The notes beneath the pieces were generated by a model that ran no database searches, was not told where the DNA came from, and saw only the letters and a list, made by a program, of their open reading frames with translations. This document shows positions 21,501 to 32,312 of a stretch of DNA of 64,000 bases, piece by piece. Source of the DNA: Pseudoips prasinana (taxonomy: Eukaryota; Arthropoda; Insecta; Lepidoptera; Nolidae); contig OX621234.1 in NCBI GenBank assembly GCA_951640165.1, positions 2,981,001 to 3,045,000 on the forward strand, in the 5' to 3' direction. Position 1 is the stretch's first letter. Every line of letters starts with the position of its first letter. The position numbers and the translations under genes are program-made.

Positions 21501-22315
21501 ACCGGCCAAGTGCGAGTCGGACTTGCACATGAAGGGTTCTGTAGCAGCAAGTTTTTCAGTTGATTAAATGAAAGCAAAACTACTTGCTAGATCTCGTTCA
21601 AACCAATTTTCGTTGTCAGTTTCTATGGTAATGTACATCATATATTTTTTTTAGTTTTATCATTCTCGTATTTTAGAAGTTAGACGGGGGGGGGGGGGGG
21701 GCACTCATTTTACCACTTTGGAGGTGTCTCTCGCGCAAACTATTCAGTTTAGAAAAAAAAATATTTGGAACCTCCATATCATTTTTGAAGACCTATCCGT
21801 AGACACCCCACATGTATGGGTAAGATGAAATTTTTTGAAGTTATACTTCTTTTGGCGCGATGGAGAAAAATGATGAGAGTGAATTTTTACGATGCGCGCG
21901 CACACCGACACCAAAAAATTTAACAGCATTTAGTTCTAGATGGTATGACAATGAATTTTTACGATGCGCGCGCATCGTAAAAATAACAGCATGACGTTAG
22001 TTCTAGGTGGTATGAAAATTGATAACTATGTTCAAGTGGTATATTAAGAAGTATAACTTCTAACGCGTGTACATAAGTACACACAAGTTTCTTTTTTGTG
22101 TTTCTGTTCTATGTATGGCGACCCCCAAAATATATGTTTTTTTTCTATTTTTGTGTAAAAATCTTAATGCGGTTCACAAAATACATCTACTTACCAAGTT
22201 TCAGTAGTACAGCTCTTATAGTTTCGGAAAAAAGTGGCTGTGACATACGGATGGACAGACATGACGAATCTATAAGGGTTCCGTTTCTTGCCATTTGGCT
22301 ACGGAACCCTAAAAA
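21500..22315 (+). repeat. CCGGCCAAGTGCGAG...ACGGAACCC repeat (family K), interrupted
   Basis: Starts ACCGGCCAAGTGCGAGTCGG and ends GGCTACGGAACCCTAAAAA. Other copies: 34783 (-), 39030 (+), 44097 (+) and 55590 (+, 3' part). A MITE-C copy is inserted at 21836-22091 within the T-rich centre. A run of 16 G is present at 21686-21701. Non-coding. Confidence 0.8.
21836..22091. mobile_element. MITE-C copy 1
   Basis: Ends TGAAGTTATACTTCTT and AAGAAGTATAACTTC are inverted repeats. The interior contains GGCGCGATGGAGAAAAATG and ACGATGCGCGCGCA. The second copy at 22598-22841 matches over about 245 bp. Confidence 0.8.
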
Positions 22316-22597
22316 ATACAAAGTTTTAACTACAAATGGCCTCGTCCTTTCCGCTACATGTATACTAACATAATAACCTGAATAAAGAAATAATATGAAG
22401 CTCATAAAAGCGTTATAAAGTGAACTTCAGTTGTGTACCTTGTATAAGAGCTTTATAAAATGACTAGGTTGACTAATATGTACCTACATTATATTTTAAT
22501 AAATTTTAAATATGTTACCGACTGCCATCGTAACGTTACTGAGGTAGAATGATTTTACACTCTAGATCTTAGCACATATTTACCTTAAGCGTATTTT

Positions 22598-22841
22598 TGA
22601 AGTTATACTTCTTTTGGCGCGATGGAGAAAAATTATGAGAGTGAATTTTTACGATGCGCGCGCACACCGACACCAAAAAATTTAACAGCATGAAGTTAGT
22701 TCTAGGTGGTATGACAGTGAATTTATACGATGCGCGCGCATCTGCGTGCTTAGTTCTAGGTGGTATGAAAATTGATAACTATGTTCAAGTTGTATATTAA
22801 GAAGTATAACTTCTTACGCGTGTACATAAGTACACACAAGT
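22598..22841. mobile_element. MITE-C copy 2
   Basis: Same termini and interior as 21836-22091, with one internal block of GCGCGCGCATC slightly rearranged. The two copies lie about 500 bp apart in the same orientation. Confidence 0.8.
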
Positions 22842-22882
22842 TTTTTTTTTCTTAGAATGAATAGGGGTGAAAATGATGGCAC

Positions 22883-23012
22883 CCTCATCATGTCAGTCAA
22901 AGTACGTCCACTGTTGGACAAAAGCCTCCAAAGAATCATATTGGGGGGATATGCCATAATCGCCACGCTTGTCAGACGGGTTGGCGATCGCAGTTTGATG
23001 GTCATAGTTCAC
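22883..23012 (-). repeat. Family L, 3' part (split by family 5)
   Basis: CATCATGTCAGTCAAAGTAC, GGGATATGCCATAATCGCC and GGTTGGCGATCGCAGT on the plus strand are the inverse of the family L 3' half. The matching 5' half is at 23241-23395. Confidence 0.7.
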
Positions 23013-23240
23013 AAAAGATAATCTCTTGACAATAACTTGATACGAACTAGCTAAATATCATTGCTATTATAAAATAAATTTTATAAATGTTTTAATAAAA
23101 TCAATACAACGTGTACCTAAATATCTACGTTACTAGAAATAATAATGTATACAACTATATTACTACAAACATGTTCTGACTATTTACAAGCGCTTTTTTA
23201 AAGTCTATGTGAATAAAAACCTTTTTTTTTTATTTTTTTT
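23013..23240 (+). repeat. Family-5 3' fragment inserted in family L
   Basis: From AATCTCTTGACAATAACTTG to GTGAATAAAAACC and a T-rich tail. Removing it joins the two parts of family L. Confidence 0.7.
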
Positions 23241-23395
23241 TTTAAACGCGGCTGCCCGTTCTCTGGTCGTTATTCCCTCGGTTGATTTACGCCCTCCACG
23301 GGATGAGATGAGGTGATGATATTCTATGCTGTCTCCAGACAGCAAGCCTGACTACATAACAGGCTTGGAGGTGCGACGGAAGGCCGTAATTTTTT
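23241..23395 (-). repeat. Family L, 5' part
   Basis: GGCTGCCCGTTCTCTGG, TTATTCCCTCGGTTGATTTA and GGAGGTGCGACGGAAGG, inverse of the family L 5' end. Confidence 0.65.
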
Positions 23396-23411
23396 TTACT
23401 TCTAGTTGAGC

Positions 23412-23479
23412 ACGCTGATTTCTCTTCTGCTTCTCGTTGGTCTATTGGTAGTGTGTTCTACGGCAGATAATGTGGTCCT
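23412..23479 (+). mobile_element. SINE-8 head fragment
   Basis: CTCGTTGGTCTATTGGTAGTG and GGTCCTGGGTTTTTAC resemble the tRNA-like head seen in inverse at 30745-30825. An RTE fragment is inserted at its right edge (TSD GGGTTTTTACT). Confidence 0.5.
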
Positions 23480-23490
23480 GGGTTTTTACT

Positions 23491-23845
23491 AACAGATCGA
23501 TACTTGAAGAGCTCGGCATCACGCAGCGTCTATCGGCCATAGTACGGTCGCTCATACTGCAGTGCTTCGGACATATCTCTAGACGGGATAACGACTGCAT
23601 AGAACGATTAGTTGTGCAATGAAAAGTGGAGGGAACCAGATCGCGTGGCAGGTCACCTATGCGCTGTACTGACCAAGTGAAATCCGCAGTAGGAAGCCGC
23701 GTATCTGACTGTGCCAGACAGCCCGCCAACAGAGAGAGATGGCGGGAGATCGTGCGGAAAGCTGTGCCCACCCTTACCACCAACGTGGATGCCTCGATGT
23801 GACCACGACCGCTCTGCCAACGACGTCTAACGAAAGAGAAGAAGA
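23491..23845 (+). pseudogene. RTE-type LINE C-terminal fragment
   Basis: In frame from 23500: ILEELGITQRLSAIVRSL, CFGHISRRDNDCIERL, a TGA stop near 23620, then GTRSRGRSPMRCTDQVKSA and RWREIVRKAVPT. This is the C-terminal tail found after RTE-clade reverse transcriptase, from a different lineage than RTE-1. The fragment is bounded by an 11-bp direct repeat GGGTTTTTACT (23480-23490 and 23846-23856) and ends in a GAAAGAGAAGAAGA tail. Confidence 0.8.
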
Positions 23846-23892
23846 GGGTTTTTACTCTTCATAGAAAGTTATTTATTTCGTTTGTTGCGTGG

Positions 23893-24108
23893 TTGGTGGT
23901 TTAGAATATCGCCACTCTATTTCATCCCATGGGGGCGTAAAATTCGACCCGAAGGTATTATATCTCTCAGAGAACGGGCAGATGCGTCTCTCTACCCTCT
24001 GGCAAGCATATCCCTACAAATTATTAAGACAACTCCATCGTGGAAACATTTTGGGGTGGCTTTGGTCTTTGGCGGACGTCATTAGGCTGACTTGATGATG
24101 ATGATGAG
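23893..24108 (+). repeat. Family L copy
   Basis: Starts GGTTTAGAATATCGCCACTC, includes GGGGGCGTAAAATTCGACC and TTGATGATGATGATGAG; the middle portion is diverged. Confidence 0.65.
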
Positions 24109-24247
24109 TGTTACAACGCCTCGAATAGTACGATATATATTAAAAACGCCTCAGTTATGCGCTATTATTAAGACAATTTATTTATTTATTTAATAAATAA
24201 ATAAATAAATAAATTATTAAGACAACAAAGATCATATTACGTATCAA

Positions 24248-24479
24248 TGACGTGGTTGGTAAATGCTTGCCTTTCACGTCACTTCGTGGGTTTGATTCCC
24301 ACCCAGGACACATGTCTGTTTGTCCTGAGTCGGGGTGTTATTATCTATGTAAGTATTATATTTACAAAAGAAAAGTAGTATATGTTGTATATCAGTTATC
24401 TGGTGTCCATAGTACAAGCTCTGCTTATTTTGGGATCAGATGGCCGTGTGTATATAATGTCCCAGGATATTATTATTAA
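24248..24479 (+). mobile_element. SINE-2, near full-length copy
   Basis: Head GACGTGGTTGGTAAATGC, B-box-like GGGTTTGATTCCC, then CCACCCAGGACACATGTC, TTGTCCTGAGTCGGGGTG and tail GGATATTATTATTAAT. Confidence 0.85.
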
Positions 24480-24570
24480 TAGAGTTTCAAATTCACATAT
24501 CATCTATAAAACAAAACTTGTGGAGGTGCGCAGCTATTTGGAGTTAGAAACTAAGTTTCAACTTTATATT

Positions 24571-24710
24571 GTACAGACGCCAGCACACCAAGCTACCCCA
24601 ATCGGTCAAATTTCCCCAATTGAAAGTGAACCTTATGTTTATGTGATAAAGTTGAAAATCTATAAAAGAATTTGACTGATTGGGGTAGCTGGATGTGCTG
24701 GCGTCTGTGC
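24571..24710. mobile_element. MITE-A, full 140-bp hairpin
   Basis: Left arm GTACAGACGCCAGCACACC.. and right arm ..GGATGTGCTGGCGTCTGTGC fold back over about 55 bp with a short AT-rich centre. No coding potential. Confidence 0.88.
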
Positions 24711-24777
24711 ATACGAACTTGTAACAAAAGCGCTATCCTATTAGATTTATGAACATTTTTGTCAATTATAAATAAAA

Positions 24778-25098
24778 ATTAAATAAATAAAAAAGGATTT
24801 TATTCACGTAGACTTTAAAAAAGCGCTTGTAAATAGTCAGAACATGTTTGTAGTAATATAGTTGTATACATTATTATTTCTAGTAATATAGATATTTAGG
24901 TACATATTGAAAGAAAACATTTTTAAAATTTATTTTATTATAGCAATGATATTTAGCTAGCTCGTATCAAGTTATTGTCAAGAGATTATGTTTAAGTTTA
25001 ATTATGTAGTTTAAGTCTAACATTTTCACCACACATTGTCAATGGTTCTGTCTATATTAAGGTATTATTATTATGACGGACCTTGTGTTAATAAAATA
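24778..25098 (-). repeat. Family-5 retroelement 3' end
   Basis: Starts with the tail AAAAAAGGATTTTATTCACG and runs to GTCCGTCATAATAATA in inverse. The coding part of the family is absent here. Confidence 0.75.
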
Positions 25099-25484
25099 TA
25101 TTCTCTGTTAAAGTTCGGTTCCCAGTAGCGTAAATAACTGTACAGTCAGATGTTGCAATATGTATCCAATCCGGAAGAGTGAGCGTATCGCCTTCGAAAA
25201 GTATTTTTAAAGAGTACGTTAGAGCTGGAGGTATAAATCCCCGTAGCGCGGGGAACTTCACAAATATGCAATCCATGGACACAAAGCATACCTAGACTCA
25301 GAACGACTACATATAGATACTACCTACATAGTCGTGTTAGTGGATTTAAAACTGTAATACTAAGTAAATATATTCTCTAGTAGAAAGGAAATTATTAATG
25401 TACTAGATGTGAATGGCAGTTAAACTTTATAATGTGCTATACGCATATAAAAGCTTATTCGGATATTATATTACTAAAAGCATA
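25099..25484. other. No recognised gene
   Basis: A possible jockey-type fragment in inverse around 25090-25290, which translates weakly, but I cannot support it. Confidence 0.25.
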
Positions 25485-25885
25485 TAATCTAAAATAATCA
25501 GCATTCAGACAACCGATCGAGCATATATTGTGTTTGCCTACTAAATAATTACTCTAATTGGACCAAATCCCGTGTTCATGCCCGCTTGAGTATGTTTCGC
25601 CGGAGCGTCTCAACTGGGTCGTGTTGAAACCGGTAGTAGATGAACCCACTGAGTTTGTTTCGCTAGGTCTTCTCAGTTGGGGCGCATTGGCTCCGGTGGT
25701 AGCATTAAAGCGCGACCGTCGTTATTACCACAAGGTCCGTCATAATAATAATACCTTAATATAGACAGAACCATTGACAATATGTAGTAAAAATATTAGA
25801 CTTAAACTAGATAATTAAACATAATCTCTTGACAATTACTTGATACGAGCTAGCTAAATATCATTGCTATAATAAAATAAATTAT
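25485..25885 (+). mobile_element. Family-5 retroelement with conserved coding tail (left part)
   Basis: 25558-25764 translates to CSCPLEYVSP, then DEPTEFVSLGLLSWGALAPV and VALKRDRRY. The same frame is preserved at 49027-49120 and, on the minus strand, at 32860-33020, where it ends with TAA directly after DRRY; in this copy the stop reads TAC and the frame runs on. The untranslated part follows (AGACAGAACCATTGACAATA, CTTGATACGAGCTAGCTAAA). A LINE inserted at about 25886 separates it from its 3' end at 28714-28870. The protein family is unknown to me. Confidence 0.7.
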
Positions 25886-28713
25886 AACAGGAAATACAAA
25901 CTTTATGCGAAATATGCGTATTTGAATGTTGTGGAGTGGAATTAATTAAATATGGTATAAGATTAATATGTCTGTATAGAACACCGTCCTCAAATGTAAT
26001 AACTTTTCTCAATAAACTTGATACTGTTTTGGGTACGCTCTGTCACAATACAAGAAAGCAGATTATTCTTTGTGGAGATGTAAATATAGATATTTTAAAA
26101 CAATCTAAAGACTCTAGAGAATATAATAACTTGTTAGAGACATATAATATAAAACATGTAATATTAGCGCCTACTCGATTAACCGAAAAAACAGAGACAT
26201 GTATAGATCACATAATAACCGGTATCCAAAAAGGCTGTGCAGCAATACATAATTTAGGATTATCGGATCACACAGCTCAAACGTATTCTTGGGCTGTTAT
26301 AAAGCGTCGGCAACCTGGTCCAAAATGGTGGTATGAACTAAGACCGGATTACAGCAAGGAAAATATAGATAAATTTCTAAACGCAATATCCTGCTTGTCC
26401 TTTAATGACGTTCTTTAAGAAACTTCAACAAATGAAGCGTTTCGTAAGTTTAACGATATTTTTTTGCTATTTTACAAATTATGCTTTCCTATCATTCGAG
26501 TAAAAGTTACAAATAAGACTTTAAATAAATTGAACTGGCTTACTAAAGGGATAAAAATAAGTTGTAAGAAAAAAAATCAAATTCATTATAAATTAAAACA
26601 TAATCAATATCACAGAAACATGTATAAAAACTATTGTAGTATGTTAAGAAAATGCATATTTATTTAAAAAAAAATTAATAATACGAAATATATTAATAGA
26701 GCTCGCAACAAGTGCAAAGCAGTGTGGAATGTTATACAAGAACATACTAATACAAACGTTAAAAACAGGTGTATCTCTAGTATTTCTGTCAATGGCCACA
26801 ATAATACGAGTCCCGGCTCCATTGCAAATAATTTTAATAATTTTTTCATTAATGCGGTTTCTGATAGTGACCCTGATAATAAGGTAAAATCGAATGTCAA
26901 CAGCATTAATAATATAGAGTCAATAAGTAAATCTATATTTTTGTACCCATTAGGAGGCAGTGATCTTAAAAAAATTGTCAGCTCTTTAAATAATTCCAAA
27001 GCCTCCGGTTATGATGGAATTCGCACTGATATTGTAAAATTATCAATTGATATCATACTGGAACCACTGCTGCATGTTATTAACCTATCATTAGATGAAG
27101 GAATATTTCCCGATATTTTAAAAAGATCTATTGTGAAACCTTTATATAAAAATAAAGGTGATAAAACTCAAATGGATAATTATAGGCCGGTAACATTAAT
27201 ACCTATATTCTCAAAAATTTTTGAAAAGATGTTTTATCGCAAGTTACTAGATTTCATGGAAAAGCATCAAGTAATTAAAGACGAACAGAATGGCTTCCGT
27301 AAAAATAGAAGCACTTCTTTGGCAGCCTTTCAATTGATAAAGACAATAATGGAATGTATTGATAAGAAAATCCCCGTTTCAGTACTTTTTATGGACATGA
27401 GTAAGGCATTTGATCATGTCTGCCACAACCGGTTATTGCAAAAACTTTTCAGATATGGAGTTAGAGGAAAAGCGTATAACTGGCTTGAATCCTACTTATA
27501 TAATAGAACACAACAAGTAGAAATAATAAGTTATAATGATAAATCCAAAAATATAGAGTCATTTCAGTCCTCACTTATGTTTAATAGATATGGTGTACCA
27601 CAAGGCAGTATTTTAGGCCCACTTTTGTTCTTGCTTTACATAAATGATTTTCCAAATCTTATTAATCATAAATGTGTACTATTTGCGGACGATACTACAA
27701 TCATCGTTAAGGGTGTTAATAAAGATTCATATGAGCACGATATAAACATGGCATTAAAAATATCTATCGAGTGGCTGGAAGTAAACAATTTAAAGGTTAA
27801 TATTAGTAAAACTAAATTAATGCAATTCCACACATATAGATCAAAACCACTGAAACTAAACATAGCCTATAAAGACATCCCGCTGTCCGAAACTGGGTTG
27901 GTAAAATTTCTTGGGATATCGCTAGATAATTTCTGCTCTTGGAAAAATCATCTTAATGAAATTTGTAGCAAATTAAACAGTTTTGTCTATCCTTTGAGGC
28001 GTATTAGTTGTGAAGTCTCGAGAGATGCTGCAATCACGGCATATCACGGTTACATATCTGCCATTCTCCGGTATGGCATAATTCTATGGGGTCGTTGTGT
28101 TGATATTGACCAAGCATTTATAATGCAAAAAAAGTGTGTAAGAGCTATATTTGGCCTTAAACAGATAGATTCGTGTCGTCCATACTTTAGAAAATATAAT
28201 ATAATGACCTTACCTTGCATATATATATCGGAATGTTGTTTATTTGCATTTAAAAACAGGTCAATTTTCCCGCAAGCAACGCCTCACTATGCACCTCGGT
28301 CTGTTAATGCCAATAAGCTATACAGACCGAAAACGAATCTCACGTGTACAGCTAACAACAGCTATATTATGTGTATTAAATTATTTAATAAAGTGACCAG
28401 TTTCATAAAAGCACTACCATTTTTTAAATTTAAACGTCACTTAACCAAATTTTTAACGGATAAATGTTTTTATAGTATACAAGAATACCTTGACTATAAG
28501 CTGTGAGCCTTGTGTGTTTATATTTAAAAAAAATCTGTATTGCTATGTATTATTATTAATAATGAATTAAGTATAAATTGTATGGTAATTTTTTGTATTA
28601 AAATGTATATTTGCATGCTGAAAAGTAGAGTAAGAGATACCTATTTGTATTATGTTAAGAACTTTGTCACCTTATTCACGCAAATAAATGACTTTTATCT
28701 TTATCTTTATCTT
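25886..28713 (+). mobile_element. LINE B, jockey-like, inserted in family 5
   Basis: Begins inside the endonuclease region (5'-truncated) and ends in a tail of (TTTATC)n at 28690-28713. Family-5 sequence is interrupted on both sides at AAATAAATT / TTTTATAAATG, so the borders can be read by comparison with 49250-49290. Confidence 0.9.
25893..28506 (+). pseudogene. LINE B endonuclease-reverse transcriptase
   Basis: A single frame spans about 25893-28506. Endonuclease remnant: ECCGVELIKYG, LYRTPSSN (25973), CGDVNIDIL (26069), RLTEKTETCIDH (26177) and LSDHTAQ (26263), so the C-terminal catalytic SDH is kept but the N-terminal part is missing. Stops: TAA at 26416-26418 and TAA at 26665-26667. After the second stop, 594 codons are open: GYDGIRTDIVK (27007), NYRPVTLIPIFSKIFEK (27178), NGFRKNRST (27289), LFMDMSKAFDHV (27385), GVPQGSILGPLLF (27592), catalytic FADDTTI (27682), then VDIDQAFIMQKKCVRAI (28099) and a C-terminal FYSIQEYLDYKL. 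The reverse transcriptase itself looks undamaged. No RNase H. Confidence 0.93.
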
Positions 28714-28870
28714 ATCTTTTATAAATGTTTTCATTCAATGTGTACCTAAATATCTATGTTACTAGAAATAATAATGTATACAACTATATTACTACAAACA
28801 TGTTCTGACTATTTACAAGCGCTTTTTTAAAGTCTACGTGAATAAAAACCATTTTTATTTTTTTTTAAGT
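28714..28870 (+). repeat. Family-5, right part after LINE B
   Basis: Starts TTTATAAATGTTTTCATTC and ends GTGAATAAAAACC plus a T-rich tail; continuation of 25485-25885. Confidence 0.8.
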
Positions 28871-29149
28871 ATCATCAAAATCCGCTCCGTAGTTTTTGTG
28901 TGAAAGAGTAACAATATTCATACTTACAAACTATTAGTACGCGTATATAATATTAGTTATCGTTTAAATCTGGGCCTTAATCATACTTGGATTAAGGCCC
29001 CCATTTCAACGTGCAAGTTAAGGACAACCAAAATACTAATATTAGCTATCACTAAGTTAACATACTAATGAAATGAAATAATAAAATTTATTCAGCACTT
29101 GGGTATTTACATACCTACACTTGTACTTGTCAAGCTCACGATGTAGTAG

Positions 29150-29289
29150 GTACAGACGCCAGCACATCCATATACTCCGATCTGTCAAATTTCTTTTATA
29201 GAATTTCAACTTTATCACAAAGGTATAAGGTTCACTTTCAATTGGGGAAATTTGACAGCTTGGGGTAGCTTGATGTGCTGGCGTCTGAC
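29150..29289. mobile_element. MITE-A, 140-bp hairpin
   Basis: Arms TACAGACGCCAGCACATCC and its inverse GATGTGCTGGCGTCTG. The left arm carries the variants ATATACTCCGATC. Confidence 0.85.
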
Positions 29290-30119
29290 ATAGTAGAAAC
29301 AGTATAAAAGTAACAAAAAAGAATATGTTAGTCCGTCCGTTCGGTCTGTCACATATATCACATATTTTTTAAATCATTCAAATAATTACAAGTTTCTCAG
29401 CTATTATTTTTAAATTTAGTACTACTATATTAAAATTAAAGAATTGAAGACAATGAGCAGTTGGCTACCGTAGAAGGTTCTCAGTCAGTAGTTTAATTTA
29501 AGCGACTAATACCTGAGGGCACCCTTATGTGGTTCGGGCCACAGCTCAGGGGGTTTGTAACATTGAACAAAACTAAATTAAACGGATATAAACGTTTTGT
29601 GACTGATTACGGATAAAAATAATTTTATACGTTTAGTTTTGGATGAGCAAATAAGAAAATACTAAGTCTCAATATAGTATTATTTTGTTCGATACGTTTT
29701 ACAAGAATGCGTGCATAAACAATCTAGCTAATTGCTGAAAAGGCGGAAAAAAAATCTCCTCTGTTTATTTTTTGAGAGTAATAACAAATGTTAAAAGTTC
29801 GGATGTTTGTCTAAAATCATACAGTAAATTAGGGTTTGTCTTACGGCTAGCAAAGCGATTGGTTCTCTGAGAGCATTAAAGATGCGCTTGTGAAAAGTCA
29901 CTCAGTTTAGAATGCATGTCTGTGTAGCCAAATACAATTATATTAATACCAGAACGAATCTACATAAATTTAAAACAATGTGGCTTGTTATCACCAGATT
30001 ATCCACTGTTGTATCGCTCTCTATTTATATTAGGAATTATAAAATAGTAGGGACATAGTTATTAAACTCACTTACTTATTAAAAGTAATTCATTGTAAAA
30101 TACTTTACTGTCCTCGCTA
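29290..30119. other. Mostly unassigned
   Basis: Holds the inverse of the 11081 repeat at 29490-29570 (AAGCGACTAATACCTGAGGG). The rest, including 29570-30119, shows no family match or frame. Confidence 0.35.
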
Positions 30120-30309
30120 TCGAATTTCGGCCGCGGCGGCCAGTCTCAATGGAGCGCGTGCGCAAAGGGGCACTTTTTATTCCATCACTCTCATGATTTT
30201 TATTCCATCACGGATTCGATAGGACGCCTAGCGACATGACCGGAAAGAGGTCAGGTACAGGACCGACGGCTTTACGTGCTCTCCGAGGCATGGGGGTGTA
30301 ATAATGTAA
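30120..30309 (-). mobile_element. SINE-8 body (left part of a split copy)
   Basis: GGCCGCGGCGGCCAGTCTCA, ATGACCGGAAAGAGG and GACGGCTTTACGTGCTCTCC match the uninterrupted copy at 58300-58625. Confidence 0.75.
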
Positions 30310-30654
30310 TGTAATTTTATAAATGTTTTCATACAATGAATACAATGTGTACCTAACTATATATGTTACTAAAAATAATAATGTATAGAACTATATTTGT
30401 ACGAGCACGAATATTTGTTTCTGAGTCATGGATGTTTTCTATGTATATAAGTATTTATCTATCTATATATGTATGTATATCGTGGTCTGGTACCCATAGT
30501 ACAAGCCTTGCTTAGTTTGGGGCTAGGATGATCTGTGTGATATTGTCCCTTGATATTATTATTATTATATTACTACAAACATGTTCTGACTATTTACAAG
30601 CGCTTTTTTAAAGTCTACGTGAATAAAAAGCTTTTTTAATTTTTAATTTTATTT
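30310..30654 (+). repeat. Family-5 3' end inserted in SINE-8, itself split by SINE-1
   Basis: 30310-30399 is ATAAATGTTTTCATACAATG.. through ATGTATAGAACTATA, and 30570-30654 resumes at ATTACTACAAACATGTTCTG through the T-rich tail. A SINE-1 3' fragment fills 30400-30569. Confidence 0.8.
30400..30569 (+). mobile_element. SINE-1 3' fragment
   Basis: Starts ACGAGCACGAATATTTG, with no tRNA-like head, and ends in (ATT)n. Confidence 0.85.
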
Positions 30655-30830
30655 ATTTTATAATACCGTCCACTCCCTTACTACGGGCTGATACTGAAAA
30701 ATTTCTTTATACGGAAAAATCCCAAAATCATTTTTTGTCCCGACCCGGGATTTGAACCCAGGACCCCATTATCTGGACATTAGCGTTGAACACGCTACCG
30801 CTAGACCAATGAAGCAGTCGATACATAACA
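30655..30830 (-). mobile_element. SINE-8 head (right part of the split copy)
   Basis: Plus strand reads ACTGAAAAATTTCTTTATAC, then CCCGACCCGGGATTTGAACCC (inverse B box) and CGCTACCGCTAGACCAATGA (inverse A-box region). Folding as tRNA is plausible in the head but the 3' body shows it to be a SINE. Confidence 0.75.
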
Positions 30831-30956
30831 GGGACATGTGGAATACATCAGTTAAAAACACTCTCCTACCAAGAAACAGAGGAACTATTAAAAAATGACT
30901 GATGATAGTGTTATGAATCACTCCTCGCACATACATCACACAGAGTACACATTGTA

Positions 30957-31039
30957 TACACACACACACACACACACACACACATACGCATACGCACTCA
31001 CACACGCACGCGCACAAAAACACACACACACACACACAC

Positions 31040-31081
<42 letters not shown>

Positions 31082-31134
31082 GCGCGCACTCAAACTCACC
31101 CGCAAACGCACTCAACACACACAGACACACACCA
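30957..31134. repeat. (CA)n microsatellite
   Basis: Interrupted CA/GT tract of about 178 bp with CGCG and TACGCA interruptions. Open frames across it on both strands are artefacts of the low-complexity sequence. Confidence 0.95.
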
Positions 31135-31135
31135 T

Positions 31136-32044
31136 AATAAAATAACCATGTCTCATTTTAAGTTCTTAGTTTATTAATAATATAATATGTTATGTTTGTC
31201 AAAGCTACAGCCAAGAGGGGACTCCTCTAACACAGGTTGAAAAACTTAACAGAAGAGTTCCCAAAATCTGTAAAATACTCATGTAAAAGTTGATGAATAA
31301 ACATTTTTGAATTAAAAAAAAAAAAAAAAAAAAAAGAATCAGTGACACACAGCAAACTAGTGTATGGAATGCCAGACTCAGAGATTATTAATGTGCCAGT
31401 GGCGAGTACATGGGATAAGTGTAGCAAGCGCGCAGTAATGTAGCACAGAAACCGTGTGCTTAATAATAATACTCAAACTCAAATATTTTATTCGCTTAAA
31501 TATGGGTTATAAAAGATCTTAAAAATATACAGTGTACGATCCATATTAGCCTTTCGGCGTGCAAATATTGTCAATTATTGTATTTACCAATTTTATAACT
31601 AATCAATTTTAATCAATTATTTAATTTGCCCATTTTATTAATATACTTATGTAATAAGACATTATTGATTTGTTTACATTTTATATTATATATGTTACTT
31701 GAAATAAATATTTATTTCAAGTAACATGACTCACATTTGTTAGTAAAATAATACTACACCTATATTTAATTAGTATTCCTATAACAACACACACTCACAA
31801 TCACTGCCACTCTCCCAACACTGAGGTGGACAGCATGCAGCAGCGACTCACATCGAGTCTGCTGGCCACACAGCCCATGATAATGTTGGGGCTGACCCGT
31901 ACGCGGCGCACCAGGGAAGCGTATCGTTTTCTCATAGTTGTTTAATGTATTAGGGATATTATTTGTTTTACTAAACTAGACGTACAATCACACTAATATT
32001 ATAAATTTTGCGTGTGTGTGAGTGTGTACGTTTGTTACTTATTT
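31136..32044. other. No recognised gene; poly(A) at 31313-31336
   Basis: An A-run at 31313-31336 could end an unidentified retroposon to its left. A palindromic TTATTTCAAGTAACAT around 31690-31726 (GTTACTTGAAATAAATATTT / its inverse) forms a hairpin with about 18-bp arms. An inverted repeat-Q remnant is at 31990-32040. Confidence 0.4.
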
Positions 32045-32312
32045 TTTTTTTGTAAAATAAAAATTTATTGGGTATGGGCCCAAAAATTTACAATAAATTA
32101 CCCAAAAACATTATATTAGAAGATCTTATCACAAAATACAGGAAGAAATTCTTAAATTGTTAATAAATAAGGCATACTACTCTATAAAAGAGTATTTGAC
32201 TGATAATTTAGAAATTTGGATGAATGCTTTGTAAGTTCGATTTAAGTTATGATGTTGATGATTAATTATATTGTAAACTAATATTAAGTGTAATAAATGA
32301 CATAAATAAATA
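32045..32312 (+). pseudogene. LINE C-terminal fragment and 3' end
   Basis: In frame 32130-32232: KIQEEILKLLINKAYYSIKEYL.. then DNLEIWMNAL and TAA. This is the typical C-terminus of jockey-like LINEs (compare SDYLSDKSAW of LINE A). About 80 bp of untranslated region with TAAATAAATAAAA tail follow. Too short for the usual open-frame size cut-offs. Confidence 0.65.

Noticed and set aside
26664..26999. 111-residue minus-strand frame
   Set aside because: Antisense to LINE B; no motif of its own.
30769..31137. Open frames on both strands of 60-106 residues
   Set aside because: They are translations of the (CA)n microsatellite.
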